A stretch of DNA of 64,000 nt from Casuarina equisetifolia. Its lineage: Eukaryota > Streptophyta > Magnoliopsida > Fagales > Casuarinaceae. The notes under the pieces were generated by a model. It saw only the letters and a list, made by a program, of their open reading frames with translations, was not told where the DNA came from and made no database searches. Made by a program: the position numbers and the translations under genes. This document shows positions 10,260-21,233 of this stretch, piece after piece. The stretch lies in the NCBI GenBank assembly GCA_028551475.1, contig CM052357.1, forward strand, positions 28,851,745-28,915,744, read 5' to 3'. Position 1 is the stretch's first letter, and each line of letters opens with the position of its first letter.

Positions 10260-11867
10260 ATGGAAACATATGATGATACATATAGACTTTTAAAAGACTA
10301 TGTTGCACCAATATTTTGGAATGCCACATCAAGCATTAGGCCTGTAATTCAGGTAAATAACTTTGAGATCAAGCCCGTGCTCATCAAGATGCTTCAAAAA
10401 TCTGTGCAATATAGTGGGCTACCAAATGAGGATCCAAAAGCTCACATTGGAGCATTCCTTGAATTTTGTGACATGATTGGAGATCATGGAGTTATAAAAG
10501 ATGTTATTAGGTTGAAACTATTTCCATTTTCTCTTAGAGATACAGCTAAAAAGTGGTTCTTTTCACTTCCTGTAGGATTAATTACTACATGGGATGATTT
10601 GGCTCAAAAATTTCTTGGTAAGTTCTTTCCTTTTGCAAGATCTACTAAATTGCGTAATGATATTTTCACTTTTGAGCAGATGAATGATGAATTATTATAT
10701 GAAGCTTGGGAGAGATTCAAGGAACTTTTGAAGATATGTCCAAATCATGGATTACCCACGTGGCTACAGGTACAAACTTTTTATGATGGGTGTAGTATGA
10801 ATCTTCATTGTGTAATTGATACAGCTGCAAGAGGGGACTTACATAGCAAAACACCAGAAGGGGCATTTAATTTTCTAGAGGAGATGACATTTGATAACTA
10901 TCAATGGTCTACTGAGAGACTACCAATACATCAAGCAAGTGGAGTCCATGAAGTAGATACCTTCGCCAACTTACATGTAGAATTGGAAGTGTTCCTAAAG
11001 AATAGAGAATATGAATTTTGTGATGGAGCACATGAGAGCACAGAATGTCAAGTAGGTAACCGTAATGTTCATTATAATGATTATGCTAATTTTGTTGAAA
11101 TTCCTAGCAGGTCACAAAATGATTATTACTCAAATACGTACAATCTGGGATGGCACAACCATCAAACTTTTTCATGGAGTAACCCAAGTGAGATGAGATT
11201 GCAACCAACATTTTGGCAAACAGAAGAGGTGAAACCTAACTACGAGAACATGATTAGTGAGCTAGCTAGCACCACACAGAACTTTACAAATAGGATTGAA
11301 ACAAGATTTCAGAATCAAGAAACGAGTTTTCAGAGACAAGAAGCTTCAATCCGAAAATTAGAGTTGCAGATGAGCCAGCTCATCAGTATGATCTCAGAGA
11401 ATCAGGAGAGTCTTTTGCCTAGCAATGTGGAGAAAAGCTTTATAGATACTGCAGAGGCAATAACCCTAACATGTGGCAAGCAAGTAAGAGAAGTTTATGT
11501 TGACAAGGAGAGTCTCAAAGATAATGATAAAGATGTCAGCATGCAACTTGAGGAGGCACCTAGGAGCAAGCTTGTTCCAGAAAATCCTATGTCCTTTATG
11601 CCTTCAGCTCCATCTCCCCAAAGATTCCAACAATGCGTAAAAGATAAGCAGTTTTTGGAATTCCTCGATATATCTTTAAAACTGCACATTAACATTCCTT
11701 TTGTAGATACTCCAGTTCAAATATCTAGTTGTGCAAAACTTTTGAATGAGAGACTAGAGAACAAAAGGAAGTTGAAAGTATATGAGACAGTTGTGCTAAT
11801 TGAAGAATGCTCAACAATCAAACGACATAAGCTGTCTCCTAAACTATTGGAGTTTCATCCTCCTTGA
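10260..11867 (+). CDS. gag: Gag polyprotein of the gag-only LTR element, intact frame
   Basis: Gag forms the virus-like particle that packages the element's RNA. The frame has 535 codons from the first ATG after the leader. Residues about 60-190 are a Retrotrans_gag core (KLFPFSLRDTAKKWFFSLP, then WDDLAQKFLGKFFP). A short zinc-knuckle remnant lies at 251-263 in C-x2-C-x3-H-x4-C spacing, but the first Cys is Tyr (Y251, C254, H258, C263). Residues about 330-382 form a coiled coil. An AITL-x-x-GK segment near 400 and the KLHINIPFVD segment near 480 are typical of Tat/Athila Gag ahead of the protease. The frame stops right after KLSPKLLEFHPP, so the protease is absent. An uninterrupted frame in a non-autonomous element suggests recent activity or selection on Gag. 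Confidence 0.92.
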   Translation: METYDDTYRLLKDYVAPIFWNATSSIRPVIQVNNFEIKPVLIKMLQKSVQYSGLPNEDPKAHIGAFLEFCDMIGDHGVIKDVIRLKLFPFSLRDTAKKWFFSLPVGLITTWDDLAQKFLGKFFPFARSTKLRNDIFTFEQMNDELLYEAWERFKELLKICPNHGLPTWLQVQTFYDGCSMNLHCVIDTAARGDLHSKTPEGAFNFLEEMTFDNYQWSTERLPIHQASGVHEVDTFANLHVELEVFLKNREYEFCDGAHESTECQVGNRNVHYNDYANFVEIPSRSQNDYYSNTYNLGWHNHQTFSWSNPSEMRLQPTFWQTEEVKPNYENMISELASTTQNFTNRIETRFQNQETSFQRQEASIRKLELQMSQLISMISENQESLLPSNVEKSFIDTAEAITLTCGKQVREVYVDKESLKDNDKDVSMQLEEAPRSKLVPENPMSFMPSAPSPQRFQQCVKDKQFLEFLDISLKLHINIPFVDTPVQISSCAKLLNERLENKRKLKVYETVVLIEECSTIKRHKLSPKLLEFHPP

Positions 11868-13188
11868 GCAACATGTGGAGGATAGTTTAGCTGAAAACTA
11901 TAAAACAAGCGCTTCTTGGGAGCAACCCAAGTATTTTGTTAGTAGTTTGGTTAGAAGGTTGTCACTATATGCTCATCACAGCTCCATTTTGACAACCTAC
12001 AATCAAGGGAGTTTTCTTATTCCTTCTTTATTATTGATTTCTTTTGTTTTTACATTGAGGACAATGTTTCATTCAAGTTTGGGGGTAGGGAAAGAACCTT
12101 TGTGCTAAATTTGATTGAAATTTTTTTTATGTCATGATTACATCCCATGTTGTGAATTCGTGGTGATTCTTTAGAAGATATAAATTTTGTTTAAACCTAC
12201 AATTGTGATGTGAGTTAAGTGTGATTTTGATTATGTTGATCCACCTATTGAGCATTAAAAGTCCTTCATTTTTAAAATTGTGTGTATCTCTAGAGAACAT
12301 TCATGTGAAGTATGTGATTTTCTTAGATCTCACCTGAATCTTAGAATTTGTTTGATTTTCTCTTGAGGTGAAATCCTAAGCTGCATCTAATTGAGAAAAT
12401 GATTTAGGCCATTCTTTGGATCGTTTGAGCCTTTCAAGCCAACCCTATTTATTGATTCTTATCTATTTTTTTAAATGACACCCATATATATATAGCCATA
12501 AGCCTTAAACAACTTATCTTATCGTCCCACGCCCATGAACATGTTAACTTGTAGGATGGAAGTTTGTTTGAGATGAATAAAGGTTGAAAGGAAGATGGAG
12601 CATAGGAAGAAATTGATTACAATGATTAAGTAGGGCATAGTATTTCATTTCTACAAAAAAAAAAAGAGAAAGAAAAGAAAGAAAGTATAACATTTGCCCA
12701 AGAATGGAATCTTCTTATCATTCCTTATCATATGTAAGCCATTCAATGTTTTGAATTAGGCCATTAAGCATAGTAATTGAAATGATTGGCAAGATAAGAG
12801 TATAGTGACTACATGTCTAGTACTTTTACTTGTTTTATTGATGCAAGCATGATTGTGGCTTTGTGAGTATTAGAATCCAAGTGAAATCAAGCATTTTTAG
12901 ACGGAAAAGAATGAGAAAAGTGATGGTAAAAAGTGACAAGAGTTTTCGATGAGATCTTAGAAAGTAATGTGTTCATGGGTGAATTAAGCCTAAATGACTT
13001 TTATCTTACCCCTAGCCCAACCTTACATTACAAGCTTATAAAAGTCCTATTGATTTTTGATTAGATGATTGGCTTACATTAGTGGAGAGAGGAATGAAAA
13101 GCAAACATATGAGGTTTGGTTAAAGATTTTGAGAGATTGCATATTAATGTGAATATATTTGGAGTACATATAGTTGAAAAGATGAGGA

Positions 13189-13239
<51 letters not shown>

Positions 13240-13425
13240 GGTCAACATAGTTAAGAGTCTATCTTATCTTATGAAACAATTGTGGTGTTTGGATGAAAGC
13301 TATATTTTTCTTTGAATTATTAAGTTGAGCAATTATGGGAGAATATCATGAAGGGATTTTGTCTAAAACATATATTGTTTACTGCTTTTGCTAGAGGACT
13401 AGCAAAATGTTAAGTTTGGGGGTTT
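11868..13425 (+). other. 3' noncoding region of the gag-only element
   Basis: This is about 1.56 kb without a convincing gene. It begins with sequence like the post-pol region of Athila/Tat elements (AAGCGCTTCTTGGGAG near 11908) and an internal polypurine-like run AAGTTTGGGGGTAGGG near 12075. It carries the CA microsatellite and ends in the functional polypurine tract TAAGTTTGGGGGTTT (13411-13425). Confidence 0.75.
13191..13236 (+). repeat. (CA)23 microsatellite
   Basis: A pure dinucleotide run of 46 bp lies in the 3' noncoding part of the gag-only element. Confidence 0.98.
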
Positions 13426-14699
13426 TGATAACTCTATTTTTATAGAGTTATTTTACCTATTTTAGGCAATAAATAACTTTAATAATTGTGAGAAAACATT
13501 TGAACTCTTCTTTATTTACTTAAATTTATCTTGTTTATGTAGCACAAGAAGGCAAGGAGAAAAGAGATGAACATGGAGAGCCTGATGCTTATTGTGTGGC
13601 AAAATCATAATATCAAGATCAAAAGAGTCAAGATGGGCTTGGGCTTTGAATGATTGTTATTAGATTTTATTGTTATTGGGTTTTTTAAATAATTAGAAAA
13701 CCTAATCATATTAGGAGTTCAAAGCCTAATTAAATTAGGAGTTCAAAACTCAATTGTTTTAGATCTCTAAGACCCAATTCTACTAGGATAAGAGTAGGTC
13801 TAAACCTAAACCCTATTTAAGAGAAGAGAAGAGACAAAAGAAAGAGGGAGGAGGAAATTGAGCACAACTCAAGAAAAAGGCCAAGAATTCAAGATTTTCT
13901 TGAAGAGAAGACAAAAAGGGTGACAGACTTCTTATTCTTGGATTCAAGATGCCTTCTTTATTCCCTATTATTATTCTTTCTCATTATTTCTTTATGCTTT
14001 AGTTTATTTTTGTTAGAGCTACGATGTAGCCTAATTATGATGGTATGAATCTTATGATTATTATGTTTTGTAAGATATTTTATTTATGTGAGTTATATAT
14101 TATTATGCTTAATGCTTTTAAGTGATTGGCCACCACTTGAATGATTTGATGTGCATGTTTGAGACCGAGAGGTAATAATATGCAATTGCTTCTTATAATA
14201 TATAACCATGAATTAAATATGGATAGACATATACCATGTTGTTTATGTGGCTTTTGGTGATAAGATAATCGAAAGATTTATTGTAAACTGGGAATGTTCA
14301 TAGATCCTAATGCATTTGGTTTGTTTCAATTCACATATAGAAATATAGTGAATTAATGAACTAAGTAGGTTTGCTATACCTAAACATAGGATAGTAAATT
14401 AATTAGGAAGTTCCGCCATCACATAGATATTATCCCTCTTGCAAGCATACATAATCTACATTAGTACCTCATAGTTATGGTGAAATCGGACACTCTAACA
14501 TATTTTGTGTATTTAGTTTTATTAAATTTAGTTGATTAGTTTATTCTCTATCAATTTGGATTTGTTAGATAAATTCTAGGAGTTGTTCACCATTAGTAAT
14601 TAGTTGGCATAGTAATCACCAATCTTTATGGGACGATACTTTCCTTATCATTATATTACTTGTTCGACATGTTCACTTGCATTTAAAAATCACTGAACA
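13426..14699 (+). repeat. 3' LTR of the gag-only element
   Basis: It has 1274 bp with the same termini as 8675-9948. It is directly preceded by the polypurine tract and followed by GTGAG, the right target duplication. Confidence 0.95.
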
Positions 14700-17485
14700 G
14701 TGAGCATATAATCTCTTGTCCTTTTCAAGTACCTCATAACCTTTTTAGCTACAACCCAATGATCATGGCCTGGGTTAGACTAAAATCTGCCAAGAAGTCC
14801 AGTAGCAAAGACAATATCAGGTCTTGTACAAACTTGTGCATACATAAAACTACTAACTGCTAAAGCATATGGTACATTTTTCATCAATTCTTTCTCAATA
14901 TCATTTTTAGGACATTGCATCAAGTATAACTTTTCACCCTTAAGAACAGGAACTGTACTAGGTTTGCAATCTTGCATATTAAATCTGGCTAACACACGAT
15001 CAATATATGTCCTCTGAGAAAGACCCAAAATACGACATGAACGATCTCTAAAGATCTCAATGCCAAGGACAAAAGATGCTTCACCAAGGTCTTTCATATC
15101 AAACTCTAAATATAAAAGTCTTTTAGTCTCTTGAAGTAATGCCTTATCATTATATGCAAGCAAAATATCATCCACGTAAAGGATCAAGAAAATAGGCGTA
15201 TTCCCATTGACCTTAGTATATATGCAACGATCAATAAGGTTTTCAACAAAACCACAAGATGTAATATAAGTATCAAACTTCAAATACCACTGTCTAGAAG
15301 CTTGTTTAAGACCATAAATTGATTTCTTAAGTTTACAAACAAGTTCATCAGAATTACCTTCTGTAAAACCCTCTAGCTAAAGCATATAGACTTGTTCATC
15401 TAGATCTCCATTCAAAAAAGTTGTCTTGACATCCATCTGTAGCAACTCCATATCAAAATGTGCTACTAAAGCCATTATCACCCTAAAAGAATCCTTAAAT
15501 GAAACTAGTGAGAATGTCTCATTATAATCAATTCCATCTCTTTGAGTGAATCCCTTGGTGACTAATCTGACCTTAAACCTTTCTATCTTTCCTTTGGAAT
15601 CTTTCTTAGTCTTGAACACCCACTTACAACCAATAGGTTTGCATTTCTTAGATAACTATACTAGATCCCAAACATGATTGTGCTTCATAGACTGCATCTC
15701 ATCTCGCATGGCATCTTTTCAAAAATTAGATTGAAGGCTAGAAACAGGTTGAATATAAGTCACTGGATCCTTAATAATACCAATGTTATAGTCATGCTCT
15801 CCAAGATAAACTAGATAATCAGGATGAACAGTAGGTCTTTTCTCCCTATTTGATCTCCTAAGTTAAGGAATCTTTGTATCCTAATTCTGAATAAGTGGAA
15901 CCTCTACAGAAGTAGCACCAATAGCAGGTTCCTACACAATTGCATCTAACTGAATAGATAGAGGAAACCATATACTCATATCAACATCACTACTATTCTC
16001 TATAACTTGAGAACTAGTACCACTTTTTGCAACATTAAGTTCCAGAAACTTAGCTGTTAATAAATCAACAATTCTAGCACCTCCAGTAGGGTTATAAAAA
16101 CGATACCCTTTAGAATTATTTGGATAAGATATAAAATAACATCTGACAGTTCTTGAATCCAACTTTCCTAAGGTTGGATTATACAATTGGACCTCAACAG
16201 GGCAACCCCAAACCTTTAGATGATTCAGGCTAGGTTTGTGTCCCTTAAACAATTCAAAAGGAGTTAATGGCACAATTTTAGAAAGAACACGGTTGAGAAC
16301 ATACATAGCATTCTTCAAAGCTTCTCCCCATAGATAAAAAGGTAGATTAGTTCTACTTATCATATATCGAACCATCTCCATGAGGGTACGGTTTTGCCTC
16401 TCAGCTACACTATTCTGTTCAGGGCTTCCAGGCATAGTAAACTGATAACTATCCTAGAATTCTGTAAGTATTGAGCAAATGGACCTATAATCTGGCCTAC
16501 ATCACCATGTCTGCCATAATATTCTCTACCCTAATCAGATCAACAATCTTTATGTTTTTCCCTGACTGCCTTTCAACCTCAGTTCTGACCACTTTGATTT
16601 TCTCAAGTGATTTAGATTTTTCCTTAATAAGGTAAACATACCCAAAACGAGAGAAATCATCAATAAACGTAATAAAATAAGCATTACCACATAAAGTTAC
16701 TCAATAAGAACCATTGATGTCAGTATGAATCACTTCTAACAACTTGAAATTATGAGCTGCCTGTTTCTTCTTTATCTTGGTCAGCTTACCTCTACAACAG
16801 TCTACACAAATCTCCATATTATCATTAAGAGCAGATAAAATATTGGTTCTGATCAACTTGTATACTTTATCTCTAAATATATGGCCAAGTCTTTTGTGCC
16901 ACAAAGTGTAAGACAAGTCCTTAACAAAAGGCCTTTGGAAACACTTTTATTAACAGTAAAAGCAACATAAATCTCATGTGAAAATAAAACCAATCTGTAC
17001 AAGCCATTCGACAGAACTCAATTTCCAATCAAATTTGCATTATAAAATATTGTCACAACTGTATTCTTAAATTCAAACACATATCCACAACTGTCAAGTA
17101 CAGAAAGTGAAACCAAATTCCGCCTAAACGACAGTACATAAAAAGTTCTACTCAAAATCATCCTAAAACCACTATCCATAAAAAGGATGACATCTCCAAC
17201 AAACTCCACTTCTACTTTATGATTGTTTCCAACATAGAGGTATTTCTCATCAAGGTTTGGCTTCCTCCTGTTTATGAACCCCTGAATAGTAAAAGCAACA
17301 TGATTAGTTGCTCCACAATCTAGCCACCAAGAGCTAGATGATACCTTAGATAAATTAGATTCACAAACATTAATTATAGAACTTGTACCTTTACCCTGAC
17401 GCTTAGCTAACCATTTCTTAAACCTACGGCAGTCTTTCCTCATATGTCCCATCTTCTTGCAGAATAAATACTGAATATTTTTCAT
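14700..17485 (-). pseudogene. Copia pol remnant: protease, integrase, reverse transcriptase, start of RNase H
   Basis: Read on the minus strand from 17485. A zinc knuckle has lost its first Cys (Q-Y-L-F-C), but the protease active site LDCGAT is kept. A GAG-pre-integrase zinc motif follows (LWHKRLGH ... ICVDCC, 16701-16916). Then come integrase HTDI, FIDDFSR and PEQNSVAERQNRT (about 15932-16720). Reverse transcriptase has QMDVKTTFLNGD (15377-15619) and the catalytic YVDD near 15165. The TRPDI region reaches 14780. Domains are in normal Copia order. At least five breaks, near 15370, 15620-15930, 16440-16700 and 16920-17020, rule out function. The gag-only element at 14699 cuts the RNase H. Confidence 0.92.
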
Positions 17486-17767
17486 GTCACTGCCAATCTA
17501 TTTCTAGAAGACCTTGGTTCCCTATTACTAGGTTGAGTAACTTTTGGCTCCCTCTGAGATTGATTCAAAGGCCCTTTTCCCTTACCAGAACTCAAAACAT
17601 GAGAAAACAAAGCTGAATGAGACTTTTCAGTTTCAGCTTATTATCTTTAGCTATAAGTTTCTCAATCACGTCATCAACAATCCAATCTTGCAAACTGTTA
17701 TTATAGGATGTCTTGATAATGGTATAATCAATAGGAAAACCAATTAAAGCTTGATGGACAATACTTT
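17486..17767 (-). pseudogene. Copia gag, C-terminal half
   Basis: Read on the minus strand from the LINE insertion point, this encodes ALIGFPIDY, WIVDDVIEKLIAKDNKL and an SGKGKGP linker leading to the zinc knuckle at 17480. This is the usual end of a Copia UBN2-type Gag. A stop lies just before the zinc knuckle. The upstream half is at 23723-24180, on the other side of the LINE. Confidence 0.8.
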
Positions 17768-17843
17768 TTTTTTTTTTTGGTGAAAGGTCAAATTATATAT
17801 CACTCATAAAAAATTTACAAGATTGTTCGATTACAAAATATCA

Positions 17844-20800
17844 TCATCTAAGCTCAAATATTGCACTTGGCAAATTCCAAAGCTCTTGTAAAAATTTATT
17901 ACAATTTGTAAGCTTAACTCCTCTAGTAGATGAAATCTTGCCTCTCACGTCCTTCTTGATTTTGGCAATAATGGTTGAGTTTTCTAGACTTGTATTGCTG
18001 AATCTTCTTCTATTCCTTTCGCTCCAAATGTGATACAATACGGCCTTGAAAGATATACTAAGCAAAGTAGCTGCAAAGCTCTTCTTCTTAACAGTGTTGA
18101 TCATCCAATATATTTCAGCTCTCCAATGTTCAATTCTTCGAGTTAATCCATTCATGCCTAACAAAGCCTTCCAGATGTAGTTTGTGAACCTGCACTTAAA
18201 AAATAAATGTTCATGTGATTCTTCTTCTTGTTGGCAGAGGTTGCATCGTAGATCCACTGAACTATTCCATTTTGCCACCCGATCTGCTGTGGATAGTTTG
18301 TCTCTTAAAATGATCCAACATATAAAATTATGCTTCGGTACTCCTTCTTTCCAAACAAGTGTTGCCCATTTGGAATCTTCTCTGTTCTCTCTTAGTGCTA
18401 CATAACTCTTGGCAATATTGTATTCTGAGTCTGTCACTAGTTGTGTTAGTTCATTTCTTACTTGTAAAATATTCCTAAAACTCCAAGCTAGTGATCCTTT
18501 CATCTCAACTTCTAATACATTCCTTTCCTTCAAATTTTCTGTTATCATCCATTTAACCCATAAGGAGTTTGAATTGGGGTGCACAAGAGACCATAGGAGT
18601 TTTCCAATTGCTGCTTTATTCCAAGTGTGAATGTCTATCAAACCTAGTCCTCCAGAAACTTTAGGCCAGCAAACTTCTTTCCATGCCACTTTCGCTACAC
18701 ATCGTCCATTAGATTTACCTGTCCAAAGGAAAGTTCTAATCCTTTTTTCAATTTCATAAAGGGTCTATTTTGGCAGTAGAAAAATTTGCATCCAATATGT
18801 TTGCAATGAGAATAGAACACTTTTGGCTAGCTGCAGTCTCCCCCCATAACTAATATGCTTAGACTCCCAACCTTCAATTCTTCTCAATATCTTTTCTGTC
18901 AGGATAGTACAATCTAGGTTGGAGAGTCTTTTAGTAATCAATGGTACTCCTAAGTATTTTATGGGAAGTTGGCCTTCTTGGATAGGAATATGATCAAGTA
19001 TTAGAGCCTTTTCCTGTTCTGACAAGCCTGAAAAGAAAATTTGACACTTCTATGGATGCATCTTCAAACCTGTTATATCTTCAAACTCTTGCATAGCATC
19101 TAGTAAACATAATATGGATTCAATATCTCCATGAGCAAACAAAAAGAGATCATCAGCAAAGCATAAATGAGTGATCTTTTCTTTGGCGCATTTCCAGTGA
19201 AATTTAAACCTTCCAGAAGATACTTTATTTTGTATAATTCTGTTAAGAATCTCCATCACAATAACAAAGAGAAAAGGAGAGAGAGGGTCTCCTTGTCTAA
19301 GTCCCTTTGCCCCCTTAAAAAAACCTGTATGAGAGCCATTGATGTTCACAGAATATCCCACAGTAGTGATGCAGCTTTCAATCAGCAATCTAAATTTGTC
19401 TGGGAACTTCAAAACTTTCAGTGTATTTAGGATTGCATTCCAGTCTATTGAATCATATGCTTTCATAATATCAACCTTAATTGCCACCCTTTTCCCATGA
19501 ATATCTTTGTGATAATTGTGCATCAACTCTTGACACAACAAAATATTTTCCTTAATGTTCCTTCCTGGCACAAAAGCTGTCTGACACGGATGTATGAAAT
19601 GAGGCAAAGCTAAACTTAGTCTTCCTGCCACAATTTTAGATATGATCTTGTACAACACATTACAACAAGATATTGGTCTAAAATCTTTCATATTGGTGGC
19701 ATTAATTTTCTTAGGGACAAGAGAGATTACTGTTGAATTTATGCTTCGCAGTAGCTGTCTCCTTTGAAAGAAAGCTATTACTGCATCTTCTATGTCACTC
19801 TCTATAATACTCCATGCTTTCTTGAAGAAGAAGCTATTATATCCATCAGGACCTGGAGCTTTGTAATCACCAAAGGTATTAAGGACCTTTTGTATATCTT
19901 CTCTTTGAACGTCTGCTATAAGGCTTCTCTTTGTCTCTTCTGGAATTTCCATAGGAAATAACTCTCTTAATCTTGTTTCTGATGGTTGAGGTTGGTTTGC
20001 CCTCCCTAGCAAGTTTTGATAATAATTTAGAATTTTGTTCTTTATCATTTCAGGATCTTCAGTAAGCTGCCCATCATCTAATTCCAACTTAACAATGTGA
20101 TTTTTTGCTCTCCTCTTCATCATGCTTCCAAAAAAGACTTTACTATTACAATCTCCCTCTTTCAGCCAATTATTCCTTGATTTTTGCTTCAGAAGTATTT
20201 CTTCATGCTTGCTACATATTAGTAACTTTTCTAACCACTCCTTTTCTTCATTGCGCAATTGGGTATTTGAAGGATCATCAAAGAGCTTTGCTTGTGCTAT
20301 TTGTAGCTGCTTCCTTGCTACCTCTGTTTTCCTTGGTAGTTCTCCAAATTCCTCTCTATTTAGCTTTCTCAACTCTTTTTTCATTTCCTTCAACTTTATC
20401 ATTATTCTGTACATTATAGTGCCATCAACCCTTTGTTGCCAAATATTCTTCACTATTGTCATAAATTGGGGGTTGTCTGGCCAAAAGTTGAAAAATCTAA
20501 AAGTCCTTTTCTGACTTGGTCTATTATTGCCCACCTTGATAATGCAAGGACTGTGATCTGACAATCCAGGAGTACTAAATTCAATGGAGAAATCCATATT
20601 ACTTTGCAGCCATTTAGGGTTTACCAAACATCTATCCAATTTACTGCCTTTGAACCCTATTCCTTTACCTTTGTTCGTCCATGATAGGAGCGGTCCTACA
20701 AAGTTTGGTTCTATAAGTTCTGCATCACTTATGAACTTGTTGAAATCTTCTATTCCTTCTATCCATCTACTAGCTACACTAACCCTCTCATTTAGATTCC

Positions 20801-21233
20801 TCACTGTATTAAAATCCCCTACTAGTAGCCATTGAGTGTTCTTTCCATAACTGTTATAACATTGTGTGAGGTTACTCCAAAGATCCTTTCGTTCATTCGC
20901 TGCATTTGCTGCATAGATGGCAGATAAGTACCATACTTCATGTCCCTCTTCCACTTTACAATTCACTACCTATTTAGAACTACTAAGCACTGTGATGTTG
21001 AACTGTGGCTTTTTCCATACAATCCAAATCCTACCATTTTCATTATCTCTATAATTATGGATAAAACTCCATTGGGGAAACAGAGAATCTATCACCCATT
21101 GTGCTTTATCTTCTTTTATTTTGTGTTCTAATAGAATGACAATGTCAGCTTTAGCATTCTTGATAACTTCTCGTACCTCCTTTTGTTTAGGGCTTTTATT
21201 CAAGCCCCTGACATTCCATGAGAATATGATCAT
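17844..21233 (-). pseudogene. LINE ORF2: endonuclease, reverse transcriptase, zf-RVT; three in-frame stops
   Basis: ORF2 nicks the target DNA and copies the LINE RNA at the nick. One frame of 1130 codons runs from ATG 21233 to the stop at 17844, with no frameshift. It is broken only by TAG codons at 20970-20972, 19050-19052 and 18765-18767. The N-terminus FSWNVRGLN, then LLEHKI, GDFN and SDHSP mark an apurinic-type endonuclease (about residues 1-235). Reverse transcriptase follows with PGPDGYN, FRPISCCN, LRQGDPLSPFLF and the catalytic FADD (about residues 350-710). The C-terminal zinc-binding zf-RVT domain has W-K-EGVPKHNFICW and CNLCQ-x5-HEHLFFKC. The start ATG overlaps the ORF1 stop as ATGA. 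Confidence 0.95.

Larger units (their letters stand above)
8675..14699 (+). mobile_element. Gag-only (TR-GAG type) LTR retrotransposon related to Ty3/Gypsy Tat/Athila elements
   Basis: Two 1274-bp LTRs (8675-9948 and 13426-14699) bracket a PBS, an AT-rich leader, one intact gag frame and a noncoding 3' region ending in a polypurine tract. The target duplication is GTGAA on the left and GTGAG on the right. There is no protease, reverse transcriptase, RNase H or integrase between gag and the 3' LTR. Gag ends just where the protease of full-length relatives would begin, and the sequence then passes into the noncoding tail usually found after pol. The element therefore depends on pol supplied by another copy, and is non-autonomous by deletion. 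It splits the Copia RNase H. Confidence 0.93.
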
